A model generated the notes under the pieces. That model was not told the origin of the DNA. It did not search any database and saw only the letters and a program-made list of their open reading frames with translations. From the NCBI RefSeq assembly GCF_003611585.1, contig NZ_RAVW01000009.1, positions 1-53,020 of the forward strand: DNA of 53,020 nucleotides. Direction: 5' to 3'. Below, one piece after another: positions 34,228 through 41,552 of this stretch (position 1 is the stretch's first letter; the number at the start of each line of letters is the position of its first letter). Source of the DNA: Corallococcus exercitus. GTDB taxonomy: Bacteria > Myxococcota > Myxococcia > Myxococcales > Myxococcaceae. Both the position numbers and the translations under genes were made by a program.

Positions 34228-35019
34228 ATGACAGGTCCCCGGTCACGAACGGGGTTGAAGGCGGTAGGGCAGGACCACGGGTGGGAAGAAGCGCGGGAGT
34301 CGCAAGCGCGGCGTGGTGGCAGACCGGCGGCGCGCACGCATCTGGAGCGCGAGGTGATGGTGCCGGTCGATGACGCCGTCCTCGTCCGGGGACGGCTGGC
34401 GGTGCCCGCGGGCGCCCGGGGCGTGGTGGTGCTGGCGCGCGGCAGCGACAGCAGCCTCCAGAGTCCACGGCTCGCGCAGACCTCGCGCCTGTTCCAGGCG
34501 ATGGGGCTGGGCACCCTGCTCATGGATCTGCTGACCAGCGAGGAGATGGAGGAGCGCCGCACGCGGCAGCTGCGCTTCAACGTGGGCCTCTTGGGCATGC
34601 GCATGGCGGGCGCGGCCCGGTGGCTCCAGCGCGAGGGCCCCACCCAGGGCCTGCGCGTGGGCTACTTCGGCGCGCACACCGGCGCGGGCGCGGCGCTGTC
34701 CGCCGCGGCCTTCCGACCTGATCAGGTGGAGGCCGTCGTCTCGCGCGGCGGCCGTCCGGACCTCGCGGGCGCGGTGCTGCCCAAGGTGCGGGCCCCCACG
34801 CTGCTGCTGGTGGGCGGCGCGGACACGCTGGGCCTGGACATCAACCGGCGGGCCTACGAAGCGCTCCGCGCCGACAAGCGCATGGACATCATCCCGGGCG
34901 CCACGCACCACTTCCAGGAGGACTCGGAGCTGGAGCAGGTGGCGGAGCTCGCCGGGGAGTGGTTCCTCCAGCACCTGGGCGCTCCCCGGGACGCCGCGGA
35001 GGAAGTCGCGGCACAGTGA
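34228..35019 (+). CDS. Dienelactone-hydrolase-like alpha/beta hydrolase, nucleophile Ser replaced
   Basis: A 263-residue alpha/beta hydrolase-fold protein resembling the dienelactone-hydrolase-type domain found alone or fused to phosphoribosyltransferases. RGVVVLARGSDSSLQSPR, LLMDLLT and LRVGYFGAHTGAGAAL follow the order of that family, as do APTLLLVGGADTLGLDIN (Asp candidate) and the terminal His in PGATHHF. The nucleophile elbow, normally GASTG, reads GAHTG, with His150 where Ser is expected. It may be inactive, or use another residue. The ATG at 34228 has GGGAGGAG upstream. It follows the kynurenine-like operon by 166 bases, far enough for its own promoter. Confidence 0.8.
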   Translation: MTGPRSRTGLKAVGQDHGWEEARESQARRGGRPAARTHLEREVMVPVDDAVLVRGRLAVPAGARGVVVLARGSDSSLQSPRLAQTSRLFQAMGLGTLLMDLLTSEEMEERRTRQLRFNVGLLGMRMAGAARWLQREGPTQGLRVGYFGAHTGAGAALSAAAFRPDQVEAVVSRGGRPDLAGAVLPKVRAPTLLLVGGADTLGLDINRRAYEALRADKRMDIIPGATHHFQEDSELEQVAELAGEWFLQHLGAPRDAAEEVAAQ

Positions 35020-35044
35020 AGGCCGGGCCCGAGGCCCACGGGCC

Positions 35045-35734
35045 TCAGGCCAGCACGGGGCGCGTCACGCCCAGCTCGCACGCCAGCACCGCGAGCTGGG
35101 CGCGGTTCTCCGGCCCCAGCTTGCGGTAGATGCTCGTGAGGTGGGCCTTCACCGTGCGCTCGGTGATGCCCAGGTGCGCGGCGATCTTCAGGTTGTCCGC
35201 GCCCGCCGCCACGTAGCCCAGCACCTCGCGCTCGCGCAGCGTGAGCCGCGACAGCGCGGAGGCCGGCACCTGGAGGTCCTCCAGGCGCATGGCATTGGCG
35301 TGGAGCATGTCCACGGGCAGCAGCCGCTCGCCCCGGGCCACGCGGTCCACGGCGCGCACCACGTCGTCACAGCCCACATTCAGCTTGCACAGGTAGCCCG
35401 CCGCCCCCGCTTGGAAGCAGCGCTCCACCACGTCCGGCTCCTTGTGGCCGGACAGCACCAGCGCGCGCACCTGCGGATGGAAGTCGTGCAGGTACTTCAG
35501 CGCGTTCAGGCCATCCTCCACGCTCTCACGGCCCACATGCTCCAGCCGCAGGTCCACCACGGCCACGTCGGGGGCGGCCGCACGCAGGTTGGACAGGAAC
35601 GTGCCCGTCTCCGAGCAGCGGGCCACGACCTTCATCCCCGCCCCTTCGAGCAGGATCGCAAGGGTCTCGCGGAACAGCTGCTGATCCTCCAGCAGCGCCA
35701 CGCGAATCTCCCGCCCTGATGCGTTCAAATCCAT
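35045..35734 (-). CDS. NarL/LuxR-type response regulator
   Basis: A 229-residue transcription factor. The receiver spans residues about 10-130: acidic pair in ALLEDQQ, acceptor Asp61 in VAVVDLRLEH, LVLSGHKEP, and Lys in GYLCKLN. The LuxR helix-turn-helix lies at about 165-225 (LTLREREVLGYVAAGADNLKIA then RTVKAHLTSIYRKLG). It would bind DNA as a dimer when phosphorylated. No kinase gene is adjacent. Start is uncertain: ATG at 35734 is chosen, but an in-frame TTG/ATG pair 12 codons upstream follows CAGGGGG. The gene converges with the hydrolase, leaving 25 bases between stops. Confidence 0.92.
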   Translation of the reverse strand: MDLNASGREIRVALLEDQQLFRETLAILLEGAGMKVVARCSETGTFLSNLRAAAPDVAVVDLRLEHVGRESVEDGLNALKYLHDFHPQVRALVLSGHKEPDVVERCFQAGAAGYLCKLNVGCDDVVRAVDRVARGERLLPVDMLHANAMRLEDLQVPASALSRLTLREREVLGYVAAGADNLKIAAHLGITERTVKAHLTSIYRKLGPENRAQLAVLACELGVTRPVLA

Positions 35735-35956
35735 GGATGTAACCCTTGTCTTCCCATCGCTTGTCATCAACCCCCTGGGAGGGCCGCTTGACGCTACGCC
35801 ATTTCCCTAAGCCCTGGAACCGCTCCCCGCACCTCAAAGCAACCGAAGGACTTCAGCGGACATATTGCCGTTGAGCAGCGAGGCTGGGAGTGCGGTTGGG
35901 GGCGGCCTCATGAGGAGGCAATGGAGGTCCTGCCCGGTGGGCCCCCCTGCTGGGGA
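35735..35956. other. Intergenic region upstream of the regulator and insertion element
   Basis: Together with the IS left end this makes a gap of about 345 bases between the regulator start and the transposase start. The part near 35735-35800 presumably carries the regulator promoter, which is not identifiable by eye. 35860-35956 is G-rich on the plus strand without a convincing gene, repeat or RNA. Confidence 0.5.
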
Positions 35957-35960
35957 CTAG

Positions 35961-35974
35961 GGGCTGTCCCTGAT
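35961..35974 (+). repeat. IS left terminal inverted repeat
   Basis: GGGCTGTCCCTGAT, perfectly complementary in inverted order to 36825-36838, preceded by the CTAG duplication. Confidence 0.92.
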
Positions 35975-36079
35975 CCCCGGCCCGAAAATCAACCTGGTGG
36001 CTCAAACACCGGCGTTGGACCCGGCCTTGAGGGGCACGAGGAGGTTGCCAGCCAGCGTCAGGCATGATCAACGCTGGCT

Positions 36080-36825
36080 GTGCGCCGACATGAACTGAGC
36101 GATGCCGAGTGGAACCGCATCAAGCCCCTGCTGGGCTCGCGGAGCGGCCCACCCTCGAAGCGAGGGGACCGCGACTTCCTCAACGCCGTCATCTGGCGCG
36201 TGAAGACCGGGGTGCAGTGGCGGGACCTGCCCGAGAGGTTCGGCCACTGGAAGACCGTCTACAACCGCTTCCACCGCTGGGCGCAAGTCGGGCGCTGGGA
36301 AGCCATCTTCAAGGCCCTGCGACTTCCGGTGGATGAGCTCGGCTCGCTGGCAGACGCCTCCGTCGTCCGGGCGCATCAGGACGCCTCGGGCGGAAAAGGG
36401 GGGTCCGAAGCAATGCTCTGGGGCGTTCTCGAGGAGGTTTTTCAACGAAAGTTCACGCCGTCACAACGACGGGCGGTAAGCCGCTCCACCTCGCGCTGAC
36501 GCCCGGCCAGCAGCATGAGTCCACGATGGCCGAGGAGCTTCTGGTGCATGCCGAAGGCGAAGCGTTCATCGCGGATACGGGCTACGACGCCGAGCGCATT
36601 CGCACCAACGCCCAGAAGCTGGAGATGAAGGCCGTCATTCATCCCCACCCCAGCCGCAAGCAGCCGCCGCCTTTGGACCGCGCCCTCTACCGGCTGCGCT
36701 ACCGGGTGGAGTGCTTCTTCCACGACCTCAAGCGCTTTCGCGCCGCCGCCACTCGTTACGACAAGACGGCGACCTGCTACCTCGCCGTCCTGCACGTTGC
36801 TTCCATGCTTCTTTGGCTGCGGTAA
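36080..36825 (+). CDS. IS5-family transposase in two frames (-1 frameshift)
   Basis: Frame one starts at GTG 36080 with RRHELSDAEWNRIKPLL, the standard IS427 transposase start, and on its own runs to 36499. The rest of the catalytic domain lies one base back. It is recognisable from NALGRSRGGFSTKVHA (about 36409-36456) through FIADTGYDAERIR to RYRVECFFHDLKRFR and the stop at 36825. The switch is expected at A4G6 (36394-36403), read as GGA AAA GGG GGG in frame one. The DDE residues are all present: Asp in LADASVVRAH, Asp in IADTGYD, Glu in RVECFF. Family members express the full transposase by such programmed slippage, so this is probably functional rather than a pseudogene. Confidence 0.88.
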
Positions 36826-36838
36826 TCAGGGACAGCCC
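36825..36838 (-). repeat. IS right terminal inverted repeat
   Basis: ATCAGGGACAGCCC, the inverse complement of the left end, overlapping the last base of the transposase stop and followed by CTAG. Confidence 0.92.
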
Positions 36839-36842
36839 CTAG

Positions 36843-36854
36843 GGGGCTGTCCCT
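36843..36854 (+). repeat. Orphan IS end adjoining the element
   Basis: GGGGCTGTCCCT directly after the right CTAG repeats 11 bases of the left IS end. Together with the right end it makes a near-perfect palindrome centred on CTAG at 36839-36842. It was presumably already at the site before the present insertion. Confidence 0.7.
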
Positions 36855-37008
36855 CCAGTGGCTCAAGCAGATACGGGAGCAGGTGGAGAACGAACTCCAG
36901 AAGCACGCGGGGGACGTGGACCTCCGCCTCGTTCAGGGTGACGCAATCCTTCACACATTCGCGCGAGTTACAGGGCGTGAGCGCCATTCCTTCGCTATCC
37001 TGTCATTC
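36855..37008 (+). pseudogene. Possible coding remnant upstream of the TOPRIM gene
   Basis: The reading frame of the following gene is open backwards to 36826, inside the IS end. It would encode a charged helical stretch, WLKQIREQVENELQKHAGD and onward, before the first good ATG at 37009; a GTG at 36883 is a weak alternative start. This may be the surviving 3' part of a longer gene interrupted when the IS arrived, or merely leader sequence that happens to be open. Confidence 0.35.
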
Positions 37009-38037
37009 ATGAGCAAGACCGAGGCGCGCGGAGAGGAGAACGCCTTCCAGCAGGCGGCCCGATTGGAACGCGAGGAACTCCATCGGTGTATCACCCTCGC
37101 TGCAACCCATTTCCAATCGCGTCTCTGGGACGAGGAGGAGGGACAGGAAGCGAGGGATTACATCGCCTCGCGCGGCGTCGCACCGGAGACTGCCCGGTCC
37201 TTCAGTCTCGGCTACGCCTCTGACTCGGGGACGGCGCTGGCGGAGACACTCGCACGCGCGGAACTCCTCGGCGCGGGTGAGCGGGCGGGCGTGTTGCGCC
37301 ATCCGAAGGCCGGCGAGCGCCACACGGATTACTTCAAGCGGCGCGTCATGCTCCCGTTCAGCTCCCCGGAAGGACAACCCCTCTCATTCATCGGCCGGGA
37401 CCTCCCTCCCCATCAGCGACGCAAGTACGTGGAGGCCCAGGCCTCCCCCATCTTCATCCGCGACACGACGCTCTTCGGGCTGACCCATGCCCGCGACGCC
37501 ATCCGCGGCGAGGGCTCCGCCATCGTCGTCGAGGGAGGCTTCGACTGCATGCAGTTGCATCAGGCCGGCTTTCCCCACAGCGTCGGCCTCATCTCCGCAG
37601 CCCTGAGCACGAACCAGCTCGACCTGCTGCTCGCCGCGGGGGCCCGCGAGCTGGTGGTCATGTTGGATCCAGACCTCGGAGGCTGGCGAGGCATCCAGCA
37701 GAACAGCGACCTGTTGCTGCTCTATGTCCCGAGGACTCGCGTGGTGCAGCTCCCCAGCAAGGAGGACCCGGACGAGTTCATCCTCCGCGCCGGAGCCGGG
37801 GCCATGCGGCGCCTGCTCTCCGAGGCGCGCCCCCTCACCGACTACCTCCTCGCCACCGTCCTGCCCCAGGGGCGCGGCGCCTCCGCCTCCGAGCGGAAGA
37901 AGGCCATCGACGAGCTCACCCACATCTTCCTCCGGCTGCAGGAGGGCCCGGCGCGCACGGCCCTCCTGGAGGCCCTGGCCTCGCACTCCGGGCTCTCATG
38001 CCCGGAGCTGGAGTCGTTGCTGCGCCCCCAGGGATGA
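37009..38037 (+). CDS. DnaG-like TOPRIM protein lacking the zinc domain
   Basis: A 342-residue protein. Its first part, LAATHFQSRLWDEEEGQEARDYIASRGVAPETARSFSLGYA, and YFKRRVMLPFSSPEGQPLSFIGRDL correspond to the RNA-polymerase domain of DnaG primase. The TOPRIM core follows, with catalytic Glu175 in IVVEGGFDCM and the DxD pair Asp220/Asp222 in VVMLDPDLGG. A helical C-terminal part of about 90 residues ends LESLLRPQG. The CHC2-type zinc-finger domain of about 100 residues that opens normal primases is absent. It lies next to an IS element and 9 bases from the end of the convergent injection-system operon. It is a candidate mobile-element or accessory primase-like protein rather than the housekeeping enzyme. 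Confidence 0.8.
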   Translation: MSKTEARGEENAFQQAARLEREELHRCITLAATHFQSRLWDEEEGQEARDYIASRGVAPETARSFSLGYASDSGTALAETLARAELLGAGERAGVLRHPKAGERHTDYFKRRVMLPFSSPEGQPLSFIGRDLPPHQRRKYVEAQASPIFIRDTTLFGLTHARDAIRGEGSAIVVEGGFDCMQLHQAGFPHSVGLISAALSTNQLDLLLAAGARELVVMLDPDLGGWRGIQQNSDLLLLYVPRTRVVQLPSKEDPDEFILRAGAGAMRRLLSEARPLTDYLLATVLPQGRGASASERKKAIDELTHIFLRLQEGPARTALLEALASHSGLSCPELESLLRPQG

Positions 38038-38046
38038 CCCTGGGAC

Positions 38047-39912
38047 CTACCGCACGTCGTACAGGCGGAGCTCCACGCCGACGGTGCCGCCGGAGTGGTT
38101 TATCACCTCCAGCTGACTGGAGCTGCTCCCCGAGGGCCAGAGCGACACCTCGATTTTCGAGTGGGTCGGCCCGCTGTAGGAGTAGTAGATGTCATCCTCG
38201 TCTCCCTGAGGGACCACCAGCTTCAGTCCCATTGCGATGAGCGGCGGCCGGGTGAAGAGGGGCAGCACATGCGTCCACGGATCGCCGTTGCCGTCCAGCG
38301 TGAACGTCCACTGGTAGAGAATCGAGGGGTACCGCGCATCGTGGAGGTGGCTCGTGGAAGCGAATGCCGCGTCCGCTGCCGTTCGCGGGTAGTAGCGCGC
38401 GTCGTGGTCCGTGGAGCCCGGCGCCACGTGGGTGTTGAGGTGGTTGACGAGCTGGGCAAGCTGGCTCCAGACCGTGCCCGCCGTCAGGTTCCTCGGCGAT
38501 CCGGTAACGGCCGCGCTGCCAATCAGGCCCGAACCATTCGACTGAGAGTTCGCCTTGTTCAACAGGGGGATGAGCGAGCCAAGCTGTGACTGCACCGTGT
38601 TACCCGACACGTCCGCGTGCGGCTCCGTGCCGACGTATTTCGCCCCCGAGTCCCCCACGGACGGCGACATCAGCCGTGTCAACGATGGGAACCCCTGCGT
38701 CCGCTCCGGCGTGAAGGAGCCCGACGCGATGACGCCCAGCTTCACGTAGCGATGCAGGAGCCCCACGGGCTGCGCGCCGCTCAGGATCTGGTCCCCCGCG
38801 GCATCCTGTTCGCGCACGGGCGCCAGCCAGTAGTCCCCGGCGACGAAGGTACGGCTGGTGGTGCCCCCTCCCGACAGGTTGAGCGCGAACGCCAGGTCCT
38901 GGAGCTCCAGGTGCAGCACGCCGCTTTCGATGCGCACATGGCCATGCACGCCCTGCGCATGGGCCGTGGACAGCGGCGCGCCGCGATCCCTCCCGCCGCT
39001 GACGAAGGTCCAGACTCCCGTCGTGGTGTTGCGCGTCAGCGTGCACCAGCCGTCCCACCTGCGCACGAACGGGTACGTGGCCGCGTCGGGCACGGAGACC
39101 GGGTAGCCCTCCTTCAACAGGCCGCGCGAGGGGAACCCCGCCTGCAGCGTGCCCAGGTGCACGCCCAGGTGACGCTCCGTCGCGGCGTTGTAGAACTCGT
39201 AGAGCCAGTCGTTGCCCTGGTAGTCCTGGGGCACGCCAGGCCCGTTCGCGTAGGCCTCGGCCGCGTTCTCGCTCGACCACTTCAACGTGAGCTCGCTGGG
39301 GGCCGTGGGCGAGCCCTTCACGTCATGCACCTCCAGCCGGAAGAGGTAGTTGCCCGTGAACTGGGCGGCGGGCCCCGTGCCCCCCACGCGCTGGGACAAG
39401 GTGAGCGGCGCGTTGCCCCGCCCCGGGTTGACGAGCGGGTCCGTGGGCTGCTGGCCCGCGGGGCAGCGCTTGATCTGAAGCATCACCTGCGTGCGGGTGC
39501 ACGTGTCCGCGCCGTGCAGCCCCGAGTCCTGGAGGTTCGGGTCCTCCAGGAACAGCACCGGCCGCTCCCAGACGTCCGCGTAGAGGCTCTCCCCCACCGC
39601 GGGTGTCCCCGGCGCCAACGGGAAGTCCGGCTGGGTGGCGTAGGAGAAGGGCGTCGTGCCGGGCAGCGTGGCCATCAGCCCGTCCGCGTAGACGCTGCCG
39701 GGCGTTATCTGCAGCGTGTTGGAGATGAGCAGCTTGCCGGTGGCAGGGCCGCCGCTGCCCACCACGTCGCGCAGCGCGCTGTTGACGCGGTCGTTGATGA
39801 TGGACACCAACTCGTTCCAGTCCGCGTCGGTGAGCATCCGCCCCTGCTGCTGGTAGACGCCGGAGTAGCGCTTGGAAGAGTCGTGGGAGTCGCGTGAAAT
39901 CTGGGTCTTCAT
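38047..39912 (-). CDS. DUF6519-type phage-tail/injection-system protein
   Basis: A 621-residue protein and last gene of the injection-system operon in the window. The N-terminus, SRDSHDSSKRYSGVYQQQGRMLTDADWNEL, is the hallmark of a family (DUF6519, from memory) found in contractile injection and tail-like clusters. The centre is beta-rich, with LYADVWERPVLFLEDP, and the region from about 420 has the spaced HxD/N repeats seen in tail fibres (LNTHVAPGSTDHDARYY, HLHDARYPS). The C-terminal approximately 85 residues form a beta domain, HSKIEVSLWPSG then VGVELRLYDVR. A role as fibre, collar or host-contact protein is likely but inferred. It starts 32 bases after the preceding gene. Confidence 0.8.
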   Translation of the reverse strand: MKTQISRDSHDSSKRYSGVYQQQGRMLTDADWNELVSIINDRVNSALRDVVGSGGPATGKLLISNTLQITPGSVYADGLMATLPGTTPFSYATQPDFPLAPGTPAVGESLYADVWERPVLFLEDPNLQDSGLHGADTCTRTQVMLQIKRCPAGQQPTDPLVNPGRGNAPLTLSQRVGGTGPAAQFTGNYLFRLEVHDVKGSPTAPSELTLKWSSENAAEAYANGPGVPQDYQGNDWLYEFYNAATERHLGVHLGTLQAGFPSRGLLKEGYPVSVPDAATYPFVRRWDGWCTLTRNTTTGVWTFVSGGRDRGAPLSTAHAQGVHGHVRIESGVLHLELQDLAFALNLSGGGTTSRTFVAGDYWLAPVREQDAAGDQILSGAQPVGLLHRYVKLGVIASGSFTPERTQGFPSLTRLMSPSVGDSGAKYVGTEPHADVSGNTVQSQLGSLIPLLNKANSQSNGSGLIGSAAVTGSPRNLTAGTVWSQLAQLVNHLNTHVAPGSTDHDARYYPRTAADAAFASTSHLHDARYPSILYQWTFTLDGNGDPWTHVLPLFTRPPLIAMGLKLVVPQGDEDDIYYSYSGPTHSKIEVSLWPSGSSSSQLEVINHSGGTVGVELRLYDVR

Positions 39913-39944
39913 GTTGAGGAACTCCGCTGGAGTCGAAGCGGGAA

Positions 39945-41552
39945 TCAGGTGGAAGGAGGCGTGACGACGGGCAGGGCCAGTCCGAGCCGTTCATCGGGAA
40001 CCAGGATGGCGCTCATGCCCGCGGGCAGGGATTCACGGAGCCGGGCGAGCACCGCCTCGTCGCGCAATGCATAGCGACGGTGGCGGTAGGCCCCCAGCTC
40101 CCCTCCATCCTCCGCGCCATCGAGCAGCCTCGCGCCGCTGTCGCTCGAGAGCACGCCAGCGCCGGGTGCTCCGAAGGCGGTGGCGCGGAAGCGGGGCACC
40201 TCGCTCGTACACGCGTACGCCTCCGCGGGCTGCCCCGCCACGGTATACGCCCCCAGCGCGGCCTCTGGCAGCCGGCAGTAGCGGAAGCAGTTGCCCACCC
40301 CAGGGTGGGGAGTGACGGAGCCCGCGAAGAGCGAGTCGTTGGCGAAGCATCGCGCCACGTCCATCGAGCCGAGCACCGTCACGCTCAGCAACGCAATCAA
40401 CGCCGTGCTCTCGAGTGACCCCAGGAGGCTGTCCTCCACCGTCGCGCCAACCACGTCTACCAGGCCCGCCTCCAGCTGGAGGTGGCCGAGGGCGGAGCGG
40501 CGGACGACGAGCTCGTTCCCCAGGTTCTTCGTCACAATCCCCGTGACGATGGAGTCTTCGATGACGTGCGCGGTATCGAAGGCGTCGATGTACACGCTGC
40601 CCTGGATGACGCAGTTGCGCATCACCAGCGGCCGATTGCCGACAATGACGTTCTCTCCATCAAGGACGAGGTTCTCGAGGACGTAGTCGCCCGACTCCGG
40701 CTCGGGCGGCAGGGGCCCCAGACGGCGTCGGGGCAGCACGCGCGACGACTCCGGGGGCACTGGCAGCGGACGCGTGTCTCCGAACTCCCAGCCCGGTGGG
40801 AAGAACCCCACCCTGGGCAGCGTGAAGACCGCGACACGCTTGGGGTGGACCTGTCCCTGCCGCGCGGAGGGCCGGCGCAGGTCCGGTGTCCGTCGCGAGA
40901 CGTCGTCGAAGTGGCCGGGCGCCGCGGGGATGCCGTGCACGTTCTCCTGCAACGGCGGCCGCGACGAACCATCCCCACGCGGCGGCAGCGCCACCTTGCG
41001 GGACCGGTACCGAAGGTCCACCGTCGCCGCGGGCAGCGCCGGGTGCCGTCGCGCTGGCGCCCCCGCCGGAAGCGGCAGGGCCCCGAGCGACTCCGGAGGT
41101 AGCAACGGCTGTCCCACGCGCGGCGTCACCGCCACCCGCCTCCAACCCTCTTGCAGGTAGACAGGTTCGGAGGGCTCGTTGCGCGGGTCCTCCGTGTCCC
41201 ACGCATACTGGCCGACGTCCTGGGCGACCTGCGCCACCGACCCGGGCGTGCCCTTGCGCTGGCGCAGCGACACGGCCTGGGACAGCTCACGCCGCTGCTC
41301 CGGCTCCGCGGGCGACAGCAGCTTCACGTCCAGGAGCTCCGCCAGGTACGGCAGCGTCCAGCCCTGGGCGTCCGGATGGTCCGGGAACGCATCCGCCAAC
41401 CGCTGGGCCATCACCCCGCGGACCAGGTCCAGCACCTCGCCGCAAGACCCGAGGTAGTCGCGCAGGTCGCCGTTGTCGCGCGTGCGGTACACCTCCGGCA
41501 GCAGCCCGTAGAGCTGCGCGCCAAGCCCCGTGCCCCCGTTTCCCGAACTCAC
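39945..41552 (-). CDS. Tail protein I-like baseplate protein with beta-helix extension
   Basis: A 535-residue protein. Residues 1-150 resemble phage P2 tail protein I/tail-like baseplate proteins: LYGLLPEVYRTRD, AQRLADAFPD, then QRKGTPGSVAQVAQDVGQYAWDTED. Residues about 150-300 are Pro/Arg-rich and probably unstructured. Residues about 300-440 form short repeated hydrophobic strands (NLVLDGENVIVGNRPLVMRN, VYIDAFDTAHVIEDSIVTG, LVDVVGATVEDSLLGSL) like a right-handed beta-helix with rungs of about 20-25 residues. It probably joins baseplate and fibre. The GTG start overlaps the baseplate-J stop as GTGA. The stretch from about 450 on is Ala-rich with less regular strands. Confidence 0.75.
   Translation of the reverse strand: MSSGNGGTGLGAQLYGLLPEVYRTRDNGDLRDYLGSCGEVLDLVRGVMAQRLADAFPDHPDAQGWTLPYLAELLDVKLLSPAEPEQRRELSQAVSLRQRKGTPGSVAQVAQDVGQYAWDTEDPRNEPSEPVYLQEGWRRVAVTPRVGQPLLPPESLGALPLPAGAPARRHPALPAATVDLRYRSRKVALPPRGDGSSRPPLQENVHGIPAAPGHFDDVSRRTPDLRRPSARQGQVHPKRVAVFTLPRVGFFPPGWEFGDTRPLPVPPESSRVLPRRRLGPLPPEPESGDYVLENLVLDGENVIVGNRPLVMRNCVIQGSVYIDAFDTAHVIEDSIVTGIVTKNLGNELVVRRSALGHLQLEAGLVDVVGATVEDSLLGSLESTALIALLSVTVLGSMDVARCFANDSLFAGSVTPHPGVGNCFRYCRLPEAALGAYTVAGQPAEAYACTSEVPRFRATAFGAPGAGVLSSDSGARLLDGAEDGGELGAYRHRRYALRDEAVLARLRESLPAGMSAILVPDERLGLALPVVTPPST

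Larger units (their letters stand above)
35961..36838 (+). mobile_element. IS5-family (IS427-like) insertion sequence, 878 bp
   Basis: The ends are 14-bp perfect terminal inverted repeats, GGGCTGTCCCTGAT at 35961-35974 and its complement at 36825-36838. Both sides are flanked by CTAG (35957-35960 and 36839-36842), the target duplication typical of the IS427 group. The element carries one transposase gene in two overlapping frames. It appears complete and structurally intact, so it may be active. Confidence 0.92.

Noticed and set aside
36080-36825. Transposase pseudogene caused by a frameshift mutation
   Set aside because: The frame change lies at a slippery A4G6 in the usual place for this family, with all DDE residues and both IS ends intact.
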